DNA from: Methylobacterium sp. Leaf112
GTDB lineage: Bacteria > Pseudomonadota > Alphaproteobacteria > Rhizobiales > Beijerinckiaceae
Direction of reading: 5' to 3'
Assembly: GCF_001423295.1 (NCBI RefSeq)
Contig: NZ_LMNG01000030.1
Span: forward strand, 370,151 to 434,150
DNA length: 64,000 nt
Position 1 is the first letter of the stretch. Every line of letters begins with the position of its first letter. Below, piece by piece: positions 10,264 through 20,458 of this stretch. The translations under genes and the position numbers were made by a program. Below the pieces are notes generated by a model that was given only the letters and a program-made list of their open reading frames with translations, was not told the DNA's origin and ran no database searches.

Positions 10264-10917
10264 ATGCTGAGCGAGCCGCGGGAGGCCGGTCCGAGCACCG
10301 CCCTGATGCGCAAGGCCTATGCCCGCTGGGCGCCGGTCTACGACGTCGTCTACGACAAGCTGACCGAACCCGCCGCCCGCGACGCCGTGGAAGCGGCCGT
10401 GGCCTGCGGCCCGCGCATCCTCGAAGCCGGCGTCGGCACCGGCCTCTCCCTGGGGTACTACCCGCGCACCAGCTTCGTCTGCGGAGTCGATCTGTCCGAG
10501 GACATGCTGAAGCGCGCCCGCGCCAAGGTGCTCCGGCGCGGCCTCACCCACGTGCGCGGTCTCCAGGTGATGGATGTCTGCCGCCTCGGCTACGCCGACG
10601 CCAGCTTCGACGCCGTGGTGGCCCAGTTCCTCATCACCCTGGTGCCAGATCCGGAAGGCGCACTGTCGGAGTTCCTGCGGGTGGTACGGCCGGGCGGTGA
10701 GATCGTGCTCGCCAACCATTTCGGTCAGACGGACGGGCCGATGGCCAAGGTCGAGGAGATCGTGGCCCCGCTCTGCACCAAGATCGGATGGTCGTCCGAC
10801 TTCAAATCCACACGGATCGAGGCCTGGGCGCGGACCAACGGCGTCGAGTTCATCGGCGTCGCCCCGACCTTCCCGGGTGGCTTCTTCAAGATCCTGCGGA
10901 TGCGCAAACGCGCCTGA
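10264..10917 (+). CDS. pmtA: Phosphatidylethanolamine N-methyltransferase, Rhodobacter type
   Basis: PmtA methylates phosphatidylethanolamine three times with SAM to give phosphatidylcholine, a membrane lipid of many plant-associated alphaproteobacteria. The 217-residue protein has the class I methyltransferase motif I (ILEAGVGTG, residues 52-60), an acidic post-I strand (VCGVDLSEDML) and the family's N-terminal YARWAPVYDVVYD. The start is chosen because the conserved region begins a few residues later. A related SAM methyltransferase with another substrate cannot be excluded. Confidence 0.85.
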   Translation: MLSEPREAGPSTALMRKAYARWAPVYDVVYDKLTEPAARDAVEAAVACGPRILEAGVGTGLSLGYYPRTSFVCGVDLSEDMLKRARAKVLRRGLTHVRGLQVMDVCRLGYADASFDAVVAQFLITLVPDPEGALSEFLRVVRPGGEIVLANHFGQTDGPMAKVEEIVAPLCTKIGWSSDFKSTRIEAWARTNGVEFIGVAPTFPGGFFKILRMRKRA

Positions 10918-11308
10918 CACCGCAACCCCGCGAACCTCTGAATCCGGCCCGGCGCGTCCCGCACGCTCCGGGCTTCTTCATGATTGCGGCTTGGAATTTC
11001 ATCCTCCTCCGAAGGTCCTTCGCGCGGTCGCACCGGACCAAAGCGTGGCTGTGGCGAGGTCGCAACACCCCAAAACCATCCAGACTTTGCCTTGGGAGGC
11101 GCCAGCCCCCGCCGCGATCCCGCCATAAACCGGGACCACCTCATGCCGTGCGGTAAACGGTAGTCCCCCCAACGATTTACCGCACAGTTCCGAGTCATTC
11201 GACGAGTGAACCACGTGGGTTCGCACGCCACCCGCGTGGGGTCGTGCGGCACACCGGACGACCGGACCTCATGTCCAAGCGTAGCAGGCCGGGGCGGCGA
11301 GATTGACC
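10918..11308 (+). other. Intergenic region upstream of ilvD with inverted repeat
   Basis: No convincing gene lies in these 391 bp. The only structure seen is an inverted repeat: GTGCGGTAAA at 11149-11158 and TTTACCGCAC at 11176-11185, perfect 10-bp arms with a 17-nt spacer, about 125 bp upstream of ilvD. It could be an operator or an RNA hairpin; no U-tract follows, so a simple terminator is unlikely. Confidence 0.5.
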
Positions 11309-13025
<1,717 letters not shown>

Positions 13026-13039
<14 letters not shown>

Positions 13040-13922
13040 GACCGCCCTCGGCCGCCCCGTGCGGCCGGACCGGGCCGCCCCGGATCGGCCGACGCGCGGA
13101 CGGCTGCGCGTCGCCATGGCGGCCGGGCTCCTGTTCCTATGCGGAATGCCCGTGGAGGCGCTCGACGCCACTGCACGCACACCTGTGCCCCCGGCGGGCT
13201 ATCGCACCGCCCGCGAGGCCCTGCGCTCGGGCGTGCGCGACTACAACGCCGGCGACAAGGAAGGCGCCGCGCGTGCCCTCGAATACGCCGCCGGCCAGGG
13301 CCACGCCCTCGCCCTGTGGAAGCTCGGCCGCATGTACGCCGAGGGCGACGGCGTGCCCCACGACGACCTCAAGGCGTTCGAGTTCTTCTCGCGCATCGCC
13401 GACGACACCACCGACGACGGGCCCGACGCTCAGAATTCGGGCGTGATGGCCAGCGCCTTCACGGCTTTGGGCGCCTACTTCCTCGACGGGATCAAGGGCA
13501 CATACGTGCGCCCCAACCCCGAGCGCGCCTACGACATGTTCAACTACGCGGCGTCGTATTTCGGCGACCCGAACGCCCAGTACAACCTCGCCCGGCTCTA
13601 CCTCGACGGCACCGGCGTCGAGGCCGATCCGCGCCAGGCCGCGCGGTGGTTCAACCTCGCGGCCGAGAAGGGCCACGCCCCGGCTCAGGCGCTCCTCGGC
13701 GAACTCCTCATCAACGGCCAGGGCGTGCCGAAGCAGCGCGCCCGCGGTCTGATGTGGCTCTCCCTGGCGCGCGAGGCCGCGCAGGGCCGTAAGGACGACT
13801 GGATCGTCACCCTGTACGACAAGGCCTGGACGGCCGCGAGCGAGGACGACCGCCTGACCGCCCAGGCACAGGCCCTCCAGGCGCAGGCCCAGGTCACCGG
13901 ATCGGCCCGGCGCCGACGCTGA
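13026..13922 (+). CDS. exoR: ExoR-like Sel1-repeat periplasmic regulator
   Basis: In rhizobia ExoR is a periplasmic protein that inhibits the ExoS-ChvI sensor system and so controls exopolysaccharide and motility. This 298-residue protein has an N-terminal basic plus hydrophobic stretch (MAAGLLFLCGMPVEALDA, around residues 31-48) that reads as a signal sequence. Sel1-type repeats follow (ALWKLGRMYAEGDGVPHDD, AQYNLARLYLDGTGVEADPRQAARWF, AQALLGELLINGQGVPKQRARG). Repeat order resembles rhizobial ExoR. The start overlaps ilvD by 14 nt; an internal ATG just before the signal sequence is an alternative. Confidence 0.75.
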
Positions 13923-13952
13923 GGTACAAGCCGCAGCGTCGGGCCGTCCGGC

Positions 13953-14579
13953 CTACGGGTTCGTGCGCGCCGCGAGCGCCGTGATGAAGGACGGACGCTC
14001 CAGGGTCGTGGCGACGTAGCGGGCGAGCTTGGGCCAACGCGCGGCATCGACCTTCTCGTCGGCCAGGTGCAGGTTGTGGAAGCCGGTCACCACCGAGATA
14101 TCCGCGATGCTGAAAGCGTCGCCCACAAGGTACGGCCCGTCGATCTGCGCTTCGAGGTAATCGTAGATCTTCGGCAGATCCTCGTTAAGCGCCTTCGTGA
14201 CAGCGGCTTCGTCGCCCGGCTGGCCCAGCAATTTGGGCTTCACGACCCGGTTGGCGAAGGGGGCGATGATCACTGGAAACATTTCCGTATCGCCGAACTT
14301 GTCGAACCAGATCGCCCGGCCGCGTGCCTTGGCTTCCGTTGGCAACAGCGGCGGAGTCGGATGTTTCGCCTCGATGTAGAACAGGATTGCGGACGAATCC
14401 GCGAGGAGGAAACCGTCGTCGTCCATGGCCGGGATCTTGCCGAGCGGGCTGGCGGACTGAAAGGCGGCGTCGGGATCGTGGAAGAACAAAGGAATGTGCT
14501 CGGCGCTCTGCTCCTTCTCGGCAAGCGCCACGAGGACCTTGCGGACGTAAGGGGAGTAGCCGGTACCGTAGAGTTTCAC
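13953..14579 (-). CDS. Glutathione S-transferase family protein
   Basis: A 208-residue thioredoxin-fold plus helical-domain protein that probably conjugates or reduces with glutathione. The N-terminal domain shows the active-site region YSPYVRKVLVALAEK, the cis-Pro loop GKIPAM and the glutathione gamma-Glu contact LADSSAILFYI. The C-terminal all-helical domain follows (YLVGDAFSIADI). A GTG start at 14579 is chosen because AGGAG lies 9 nt before it and the conserved sequence begins immediately. Substrate is unknown. Confidence 0.88.
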   Translation of the reverse strand: MKLYGTGYSPYVRKVLVALAEKEQSAEHIPLFFHDPDAAFQSASPLGKIPAMDDDGFLLADSSAILFYIEAKHPTPPLLPTEAKARGRAIWFDKFGDTEMFPVIIAPFANRVVKPKLLGQPGDEAAVTKALNEDLPKIYDYLEAQIDGPYLVGDAFSIADISVVTGFHNLHLADEKVDAARWPKLARYVATTLERPSFITALAARTNP

Positions 14580-14669
14580 GTGGGAAGGCTCCTGTTCCAG
14601 AGGGACGCGGCGTGGCAACCCGCCACCGGCCCCTTTGTTCAGGAAAAACCGACCCGAGCGGGATGAAGG

Positions 14670-15458
14670 TCAGGCGAGTTCCACCGTCACCGGTACGTGG
14701 TCGGACGGTTTTTCCAGCCCGCGCAGATGCTTTTGTACCGAGGCCGAGACCAGGCGATCGGCGGCCCGGGGCGAGAGCAGGAGGTGATCGATGCGAATGC
14801 CGGCATTCCGGTTCCAGGCACCGGCCTGATAATCCCAGAACGTGTAGAGGCCGGGCTTCGGATCGCAGGCCCGTAAAGCCTCGGTGTAGCCCTCGGCCAG
14901 GAGCGTGCGGAAAGCCGCACGGGTCTGGGGCAGGAAGAGCGCGTCATTCACCCAGGCCGCCGGATCGGACGCGTCCTCGGGCTCTGGGATGACGTTGTAG
15001 TCGCCTGCGAGCACCACGGCTTCCTCGCTGGTCAGGAGATCGCGGGCGTGGTGCCGCAGGCGCTCCAGGAACGCGAGCTTGTAGGGGTATTTCGGGCTGT
15101 CGACGGGATTGCCGTTGGGCAGGTAGAGCGAGGCGACCCGCACGGGTGCCGTATCGTCCCCCGTGATCAGGCCTTCGATGTACCGGGCCTGCTCGTCGGT
15201 CTCGTCGCCGGGCAAGCCGCGCCGGACCTCGCTCAGCACGAGGGGGGCCCGCACCAGCAGGGCGACGCCGTTATAGGCCTTCTGCCCCAGGGTCTCGACG
15301 GCATACCCCGCCCCTTCGATCTCGGCGCGCGGGAATGCCTCGTCCTGGCATTTCAGTTCCTGGAGGCAGACCACATCGGGCTTGGCCTCGTCGAGAAACG
15401 CCACGAGGTGGCCGACCCGCTGCTTGATGGAATTGACGTTCCACGTGACGATCCGCAT
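14670..15458 (-). CDS. xthA: Exodeoxyribonuclease III / AP endonuclease XthA
   Basis: This enzyme cleaves DNA at abasic sites and removes 3' blocks in base-excision repair. The 262-residue protein carries the family motifs: TWNVNSIKQR at the N-terminus, the metal-binding Glu in CLQELKCQDE, GDYNVIP, and the terminal SDHVPV with the catalytic His. Length is normal. It is transcribed divergently from the ceramidase-like gene. Confidence 0.95.
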   Translation of the reverse strand: MRIVTWNVNSIKQRVGHLVAFLDEAKPDVVCLQELKCQDEAFPRAEIEGAGYAVETLGQKAYNGVALLVRAPLVLSEVRRGLPGDETDEQARYIEGLITGDDTAPVRVASLYLPNGNPVDSPKYPYKLAFLERLRHHARDLLTSEEAVVLAGDYNVIPEPEDASDPAAWVNDALFLPQTRAAFRTLLAEGYTEALRACDPKPGLYTFWDYQAGAWNRNAGIRIDHLLLSPRAADRLVSASVQKHLRGLEKPSDHVPVTVELA

Positions 15459-15565
15459 GGGGCTTGATGTCCTGAACCTCGGCGTCGCCCGTCATCGGGG
15501 CTTCGCGCAGCGGTGGCAAGCCGTCGGGGCGATCGCGAAGTCGAAGATGGACCGGGAAAAAGGAT

Positions 15566-16270
15566 ATGCCCGACACGTGGTTCGCGCCGCTCCAGGCCTA
15601 TTGCGAGCGAACCGACGCGACATTCTGGGCCGAGCCCATCAACGCGGTCTCGAACGCGTCCTTCCTGGCGGCCGCGTTCGCGGTGATGCGGCACGAGGGG
15701 AGGGGCAGGCGACCCGACGCTCCCGTGCGAATGCTGGCCGGACTCGTCGCCCTGGTCGGCCTCGGCTCGTTCCTGTTCCATACCCTGGCGGTACGCTGGT
15801 CGCTCCTGGCCGATGTCATTCCCATCGCGCTGTTCATCCACGCCTACTTCTTCCTGGCCTTGCGGCGCTTCTTCGATCTCGGGTCGGGGCCGGCCCTGGG
15901 TCTGACGTTGCTGTTCGCCGGGGTCGGCTTCGGTCTGGAACCGGCGTTGACGGCCTTGAGCGGCAGCGATGTCGATGCCGTCAGCAACGGCTCCATCGGT
16001 TACGTCCCGGCGATCCTGGCGCTCTTCGGTGTCGGCGCCGGTCTCGCCCGCTCGCCCGGAATCCCTCAAGCACCGGCGCGGCACGGGGCCGGGCGGGCGC
16101 TCCTCGGCATCGCCGCCCTGTTTGGCGTCTCCCTGGCTTTCCGGACCCTCGACCGGAGCCTGTGCGCGAGCGTACCTCTGGGCACGCATTTCCTGTGGCA
16201 TGTCCTCAATGCCGGCGTCCTCTACGGGCTCCTCGTGACAGCCCTTCGCCACGGCGCACGGAAGGCGTGA
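15566..16270 (+). CDS. Ceramidase-like (CREST superfamily) integral membrane hydrolase
   Basis: A 234-residue polytopic membrane protein with about six to seven hydrophobic segments. CREST-family metal-site motifs are visible: E-P-x-N-x-x-SN (residues 23-30), S-x-x-x-H (68-72, GSFLFHTLAV) with a downstream Asp (D83), and a C-terminal HxxxH (GTHFLWHVLNA). Alkaline ceramidases and related PAQR-type hydrolases share this Zn-binding fold. The bacterial substrate is unknown, so 'ceramidase' is the family name, not a proven activity. Confidence 0.8.
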   Translation: MPDTWFAPLQAYCERTDATFWAEPINAVSNASFLAAAFAVMRHEGRGRRPDAPVRMLAGLVALVGLGSFLFHTLAVRWSLLADVIPIALFIHAYFFLALRRFFDLGSGPALGLTLLFAGVGFGLEPALTALSGSDVDAVSNGSIGYVPAILALFGVGAGLARSPGIPQAPARHGAGRALLGIAALFGVSLAFRTLDRSLCASVPLGTHFLWHVLNAGVLYGLLVTALRHGARKA

Positions 16271-16421
16271 GCACGCCGTCGGCGGGTTTGTTGCACCCCC
16301 TGGAAATTCGTTGCAGAAGAGCCCGCCGCTCCCGACCGGGGCGAACGGAATGCCCCGTGGACGGTCGCCCTGTACCGGGCAAGCCCTGGACGGGCCACTG
16401 GAAGATGACGGATCGCGCGCC

Positions 16422-17744
16422 ATGAAACAGCCCCTCCGCCTCGGCGTCGCCGGCCTCGGCACCGTCGGTGCCGCCGTGGTCCGCATGGTCGCCCGCCGGG
16501 CCGACGCGCTCGCCGCCGCCAGCGGCCGCGAGGTCCGGGTCGCCGCCGTGTCGTCGCGTGATCGAGGCCGAGACCGTGGTCTCGACTTGACGGGCGTCAC
16601 CTGGTTCGACGACCCCGTGGCACTTGCCGCGAGCCCGGACATCGATTGCGTGGTCGAGCTCATCGGTGGCGCCGAGGGTCCGGCGAAAGCCACGGTGGAA
16701 GCGGCACTCGCGGCCGGCAAGCACGTGGTCACGGCCAACAAGGCGTTGCTGGCGCGGCACGGCGCCGCCCTGGCCCGGGCGGCGGAAGCGAAGGGCGTCA
16801 GCCTCGCCTACGAGGCGTCCGTCGCCGGCGGCATCCCGGTGATCAAGGCCCTGCGCGAGGGGCTCACGGGCAACGCCGTGTCGCGCGTCTACGGGATCAT
16901 GAACGGCACCTGCAACTACATCCTCACGCGGATGGAGCGCGAGGGCCTGACCTTCGAGGCCTGCCTCAAGGATGCGCAGGCCCTCGGCTACGCCGAGGCC
17001 GACCCGACCTTCGACGTCGAGGGCTTCGACACCGCCCACAAGCTCGCCATCCTCACGAGCCTCGCCTTCGGCGTGGAGATCGACGCCGAGGGCGTGTCGG
17101 TGGAGGGCATCTCGGCGATCCAGCCCCTCGACCTCACCATGGCGGAGGAGCTGGGCTACCGCATCAAGCTGCTTGGGGTCGCTCAGGTCGCCGAGGGCGG
17201 GATCGAGCAGCGCGTACACCCGACCATGGTGCCGAAATCCTCGGCCATCGCCCAGGTGATGGGTGTCACCAACGCGGTGACGATCGACGCCGACGCGGTC
17301 GGTGAACTCACCCTCATCGGCCCCGGTGCCGGCGGCGAGGCCACGGCCTCGGCGGTCGTCTCCGACATCACCGACATCGCGGCGAACGTGAACCGCCCGA
17401 CCTTCGGCCGACCCAACGCGGATCTCGGCCCCTCCCAGCGCGTCGCCATGCAGCGGCACGAGGGCGGCTACTACATCCGCCTCACGGTCCACGACCGGCC
17501 CGGCGTCGCCGCGGGTGTCGCCACCCGCATGGCCGAGCGCGACATCTCCATCGAGAGCATCCTGCAGCGCCGTTCGGAGAGCGCGGCCTCCAAGGACCCG
17601 CACGGCCGCTCGGGCCAGCCCGTACCCCTCGTGCTGATCACCTACGCGGCCACCGAAGGAACCATCCGCGCGGCCCTCGACGCCATCGCGGCCGATGGTC
17701 TGCTGGCGGAGGCGCCCCAACTCATCCGGATCGAGCGGGAATAG
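16422..17744 (+). CDS. hom: Homoserine dehydrogenase
   Basis: Reduces aspartate semialdehyde to homoserine, the branch point to threonine and methionine. The 440-residue protein has the N-terminal nucleotide-binding GVAGLGTVG, the VTANKALLARHG and NGTCNYILTRME catalytic-domain motifs, and a C-terminal ACT regulatory domain (VHDRPGVAAGVATRMAERDI) expected to give threonine feedback. The start at 16422 matches family N-termini; the longer frame back to 16311 has no homologous sequence. Confidence 0.95.
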   Translation: MKQPLRLGVAGLGTVGAAVVRMVARRADALAAASGREVRVAAVSSRDRGRDRGLDLTGVTWFDDPVALAASPDIDCVVELIGGAEGPAKATVEAALAAGKHVVTANKALLARHGAALARAAEAKGVSLAYEASVAGGIPVIKALREGLTGNAVSRVYGIMNGTCNYILTRMEREGLTFEACLKDAQALGYAEADPTFDVEGFDTAHKLAILTSLAFGVEIDAEGVSVEGISAIQPLDLTMAEELGYRIKLLGVAQVAEGGIEQRVHPTMVPKSSAIAQVMGVTNAVTIDADAVGELTLIGPGAGGEATASAVVSDITDIAANVNRPTFGRPNADLGPSQRVAMQRHEGGYYIRLTVHDRPGVAAGVATRMAERDISIESILQRRSESAASKDPHGRSGQPVPLVLITYAATEGTIRAALDAIAADGLLAEAPQLIRIERE

Positions 17745-17857
17745 GCGCCCGGCGCAAGATTTCGCTGGAACACCGGAAGAAAACGCCCGGAACAGTAGTG
17801 TTTCTCGAACTTTAGTTCATAGAGAGCGCACGAACGGCGAGAGGCGCGGACAGGTCC

Positions 17858-18850
17858 ATGGCGTACGGCAAGACACCCCCCGGCGGTACGGTCGATCGTA
17901 CCCTGGCCCTGGAACTGGCACGGGTCACGGAGCGCGCCGCCATCGCCGCCGCCCATCTGCGCGGCCAGGGCAAGGAGCGGGAGGCGGATCAGGCCGCCGT
18001 CGATGCCATGCGGGTCGAGTTGAATACGCTTCCCATCGACGGCACCGTGGTGATCGGCGAGGGCGAGCGCGACGAGGCGCCGATGCTCTACATCGGTGAA
18101 CGCCTCGGCACCGGAGCGGGCCCGAAGGTCGATATCGCCGTCGATCCCCTCGAAGGCACCACCCTGTGCGCCAAGGACATGCCCGGCGCCATCGCGGTGA
18201 TGGCGCTCGCCGAGGCCGGGTCCTTGCTGGCCGCCCCCGACGTCTACATGCAGAAGATCGCCATCGGCCCCGGCTATCCGGCGGGTCTCGTCGATCTCGA
18301 TGCCAGCCCGGCCGACAACATCGCCGCCCTGGCGCGCCACAAGGGGATCGACCCCGCCCAGATCACCGCCATCATCCTCGACCGGCCACGGCATATGGCC
18401 CTGGTCGCCGCCGTGCGGGCGACGGGCGCCGGTATCCGCCTGATCTCGGACGGCGACATCGCCGCCATCATCCACACCACCAGCCCGGACGAGACCGGCG
18501 CCGACATCTACCTCGGCATCGGTGCCGCCCCCGAGGGTGTCATCGCCGCCGGGGTGCTGCGCTGCATCGGCGGCCATATGCAGGGCCGGCTCATCCTCGA
18601 CAGTCACGAGAAGCGCGAGCGCGCGGCACGGATGGGCATCAGCGACCCGAACCGGAAGTACGAGCTCCACGACATGGCGCGCGGCGACGTCATCGTGGCG
18701 GCCACGGGGGTCACGGACGGAGCCCTCCTGAAAGGCGTGCGGTTCAAGCAAGGGCACGTCGAGACCGAGACGGTGGTCTATCGCTCGGCCACCGGCACCG
18801 TGCGCCGGATCATCGGCGAGCATCGCCGGACCCGACCCTTCGAAGGCTGA
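17858..18850 (+). CDS. glpX: Fructose-1,6-bisphosphatase class II GlpX
   Basis: Class II FBPase dephosphorylates fructose-1,6-bisphosphate in gluconeogenesis and, in some autotrophs, sedoheptulose-bisphosphate. The 330-residue protein shows the metal and substrate motifs GEGERDEAPMLYIGE, VDPLEGTTLCA and SDGDIAAII. It follows hom after 113 nt. That gap contains a short GAAC-TTTA-GTTC inverted repeat at about 17807-17818, possibly an operator. Confidence 0.93.
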   Translation: MAYGKTPPGGTVDRTLALELARVTERAAIAAAHLRGQGKEREADQAAVDAMRVELNTLPIDGTVVIGEGERDEAPMLYIGERLGTGAGPKVDIAVDPLEGTTLCAKDMPGAIAVMALAEAGSLLAAPDVYMQKIAIGPGYPAGLVDLDASPADNIAALARHKGIDPAQITAIILDRPRHMALVAAVRATGAGIRLISDGDIAAIIHTTSPDETGADIYLGIGAAPEGVIAAGVLRCIGGHMQGRLILDSHEKRERAARMGISDPNRKYELHDMARGDVIVAATGVTDGALLKGVRFKQGHVETETVVYRSATGTVRRIIGEHRRTRPFEG

Positions 18851-18868
18851 CGATGGGACGGCCGGGAC

Positions 18869-19135
18869 TCAGTCCCGGCAGCCGTTCCGTTGCTCTTCAC
18901 GCACGATATCGGCAATCTTCGCGCGATCGCGGGCGGAAAGCGGGACATCGCGGATTTCGTCGTAGCGGCAATCGGCGTTGCCGAAAGCCTTGATGCCGCG
19001 GGCCGTCTTGAAGCAGTAGCCGGCCTCGGCATAGACGGCATTGCGCTCGCCCCAGAACGCGTCGCACGGAAAGGCGGCCCAGGCCGGTGCGGCAGTCGGG
19101 ACGAAAAGGCAGACAAGGATCAGACGACGCAGCAT
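18869..19135 (-). CDS. Small secreted YARHG-like domain protein
   Basis: An 88-residue precursor with a clear signal peptide (MLRRLILVCLFVPTAAPAWA) and a mature domain containing paired cysteines and the ERNAVYAEAGYCFKTARGIKAF pattern. This resembles the YARHG domain found in extracellular proteins of bacteria. Start at 19135 is chosen because it places the signal peptide at the N-terminus and has GGGAG upstream. Function is unknown. Confidence 0.75.
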   Translation of the reverse strand: MLRRLILVCLFVPTAAPAWAAFPCDAFWGERNAVYAEAGYCFKTARGIKAFGNADCRYDEIRDVPLSARDRAKIADIVREEQRNGCRD

Positions 19136-19323
19136 CGGAGAGCTCCCATGGATGCGCGATCCTGCCGCGTTTTCACGATGCCGCACATGTCCTCAGCCGT
19201 AAATTCCGAGCCGAGATTGCCCGGAGGCAGGCAAGCTTTCCCAAGTGGAGGCTCTCCGAGGCCCAAGAACTCCGCTCGATTGCTCCGGACCAGGCCGAGC
19301 CCGCTATCGAGCGGAGGCTGCCG

Positions 19324-20193
19324 TCAGTTGAAGAGCGAACCCACACCGCCCTGGACGCGCCCGAGGCCCTGCTTGGCGATGGGATTGCCGGGGTCGAGCT
19401 GCGCGGCGCGCTGGTAGCTCTCCATCGCCTCCTTGCGGCGGTTAGACTTCTCGTAGGCGACGCCGCGATAGGCCCAGGACGTCGCGTCCTTGTTGTTGAC
19501 GTTGAGCGCCGCGTTGTAGTCCTCGATGGCCTTGTCGAACTGGTTGGTGGCAATCAGGCTCTGGCCGCGGGCGGCGTAGGGAGCGGCGACGAACGGGTTG
19601 CGGTCGATGGCGGCGTCGAAATCACCGATGGCCTGGGTGTTCTGGTTCTGCTTCTGCCGCACGAGCCCACGCGCGTGATAGGCCTCGGCGGATTCCGGCG
19701 TCAGGCGGATCGCCTGGTTGAGGTCGTTGCCGGCGCCTTCGAGGTCGCCCTGGGCGCGCAGCACGTTGGCGCGGCCGATATAGGCCGGGCCGTAGTTCGG
19801 GTCCGCCGCGATGGCCTTGGAGAAATCTCCGAGCGCAGCGTCGTTGCGGCCGATCTGGCGGTTGGCGAGCGCGCGGTTGTTGTAGGCCGAGGCCGAGTTC
19901 GGATCGATCTGCACCGCCTTGGTGAAATCGCCGATGGCGTCGTTGAACTGGCCCGAGCGCGCATAGGCCGCGCCGCGCGTGACATAGGCGGCGGCATCGT
20001 TCGGGTTGCGCTGGATCACTTCGCTGAGCGAGGCGATGTTCACGTTGGTGGCGCCCGTGGTGTCGGTCTCGAGGACGGCGAACTGCTTCGGCGCACCGGC
20101 ATTGCCATAGGTCTCGCACCCACCGAGCGCGACCGCCACGAGGGCGGCCCCGATCAGCCCCGCCTTCGATGCCCGCAGCGTCAGAACCGTCAT
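19324..20193 (-). CDS. TPR-repeat lipoprotein
   Basis: A 289-residue lipoprotein with signal sequence and lipobox VALGGC (Cys26), followed by about six to seven tetratricopeptide repeats (for example AAAYVTRGAAYARSGQFNDAIGDFTKAVQIDP). TPRs mediate protein-protein contact, so a scaffold role at the periplasmic face of a membrane is likely, as for NlpI. A GGGGGAG site lies before the ATG. The reading frame extends upstream to 20595, but that part is low-complexity and lacks a signal. Confidence 0.85.
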   Translation of the reverse strand: MTVLTLRASKAGLIGAALVAVALGGCETYGNAGAPKQFAVLETDTTGATNVNIASLSEVIQRNPNDAAAYVTRGAAYARSGQFNDAIGDFTKAVQIDPNSASAYNNRALANRQIGRNDAALGDFSKAIAADPNYGPAYIGRANVLRAQGDLEGAGNDLNQAIRLTPESAEAYHARGLVRQKQNQNTQAIGDFDAAIDRNPFVAAPYAARGQSLIATNQFDKAIEDYNAALNVNNKDATSWAYRGVAYEKSNRRKEAMESYQRAAQLDPGNPIAKQGLGRVQGGVGSLFN

Positions 20194-20458
20194 GAACCCG
20201 CTCCCCCCGGGCGTCCGTGCCCTGCACGGTACCGCCCAACCAACTTGTGCCCGAACCTGAGGCCGCCCCGATCCGCGAGCCCGCGCCGGAACGGTCGCGC
20301 ATCGCGGTGAACGCACACTTAAGAAAGCGCCGTTCCCGACCCTCAAGCCCGGCGATGTGGCGAACGTATGGCTCGTGACACCGATGGGCTCCGGGGAGCC
20401 CCGGCGCCGGTCAAACGCTTCGGCCGTGTGGTGCCGGAGCCGCAGGTCAAGGCCTCCG

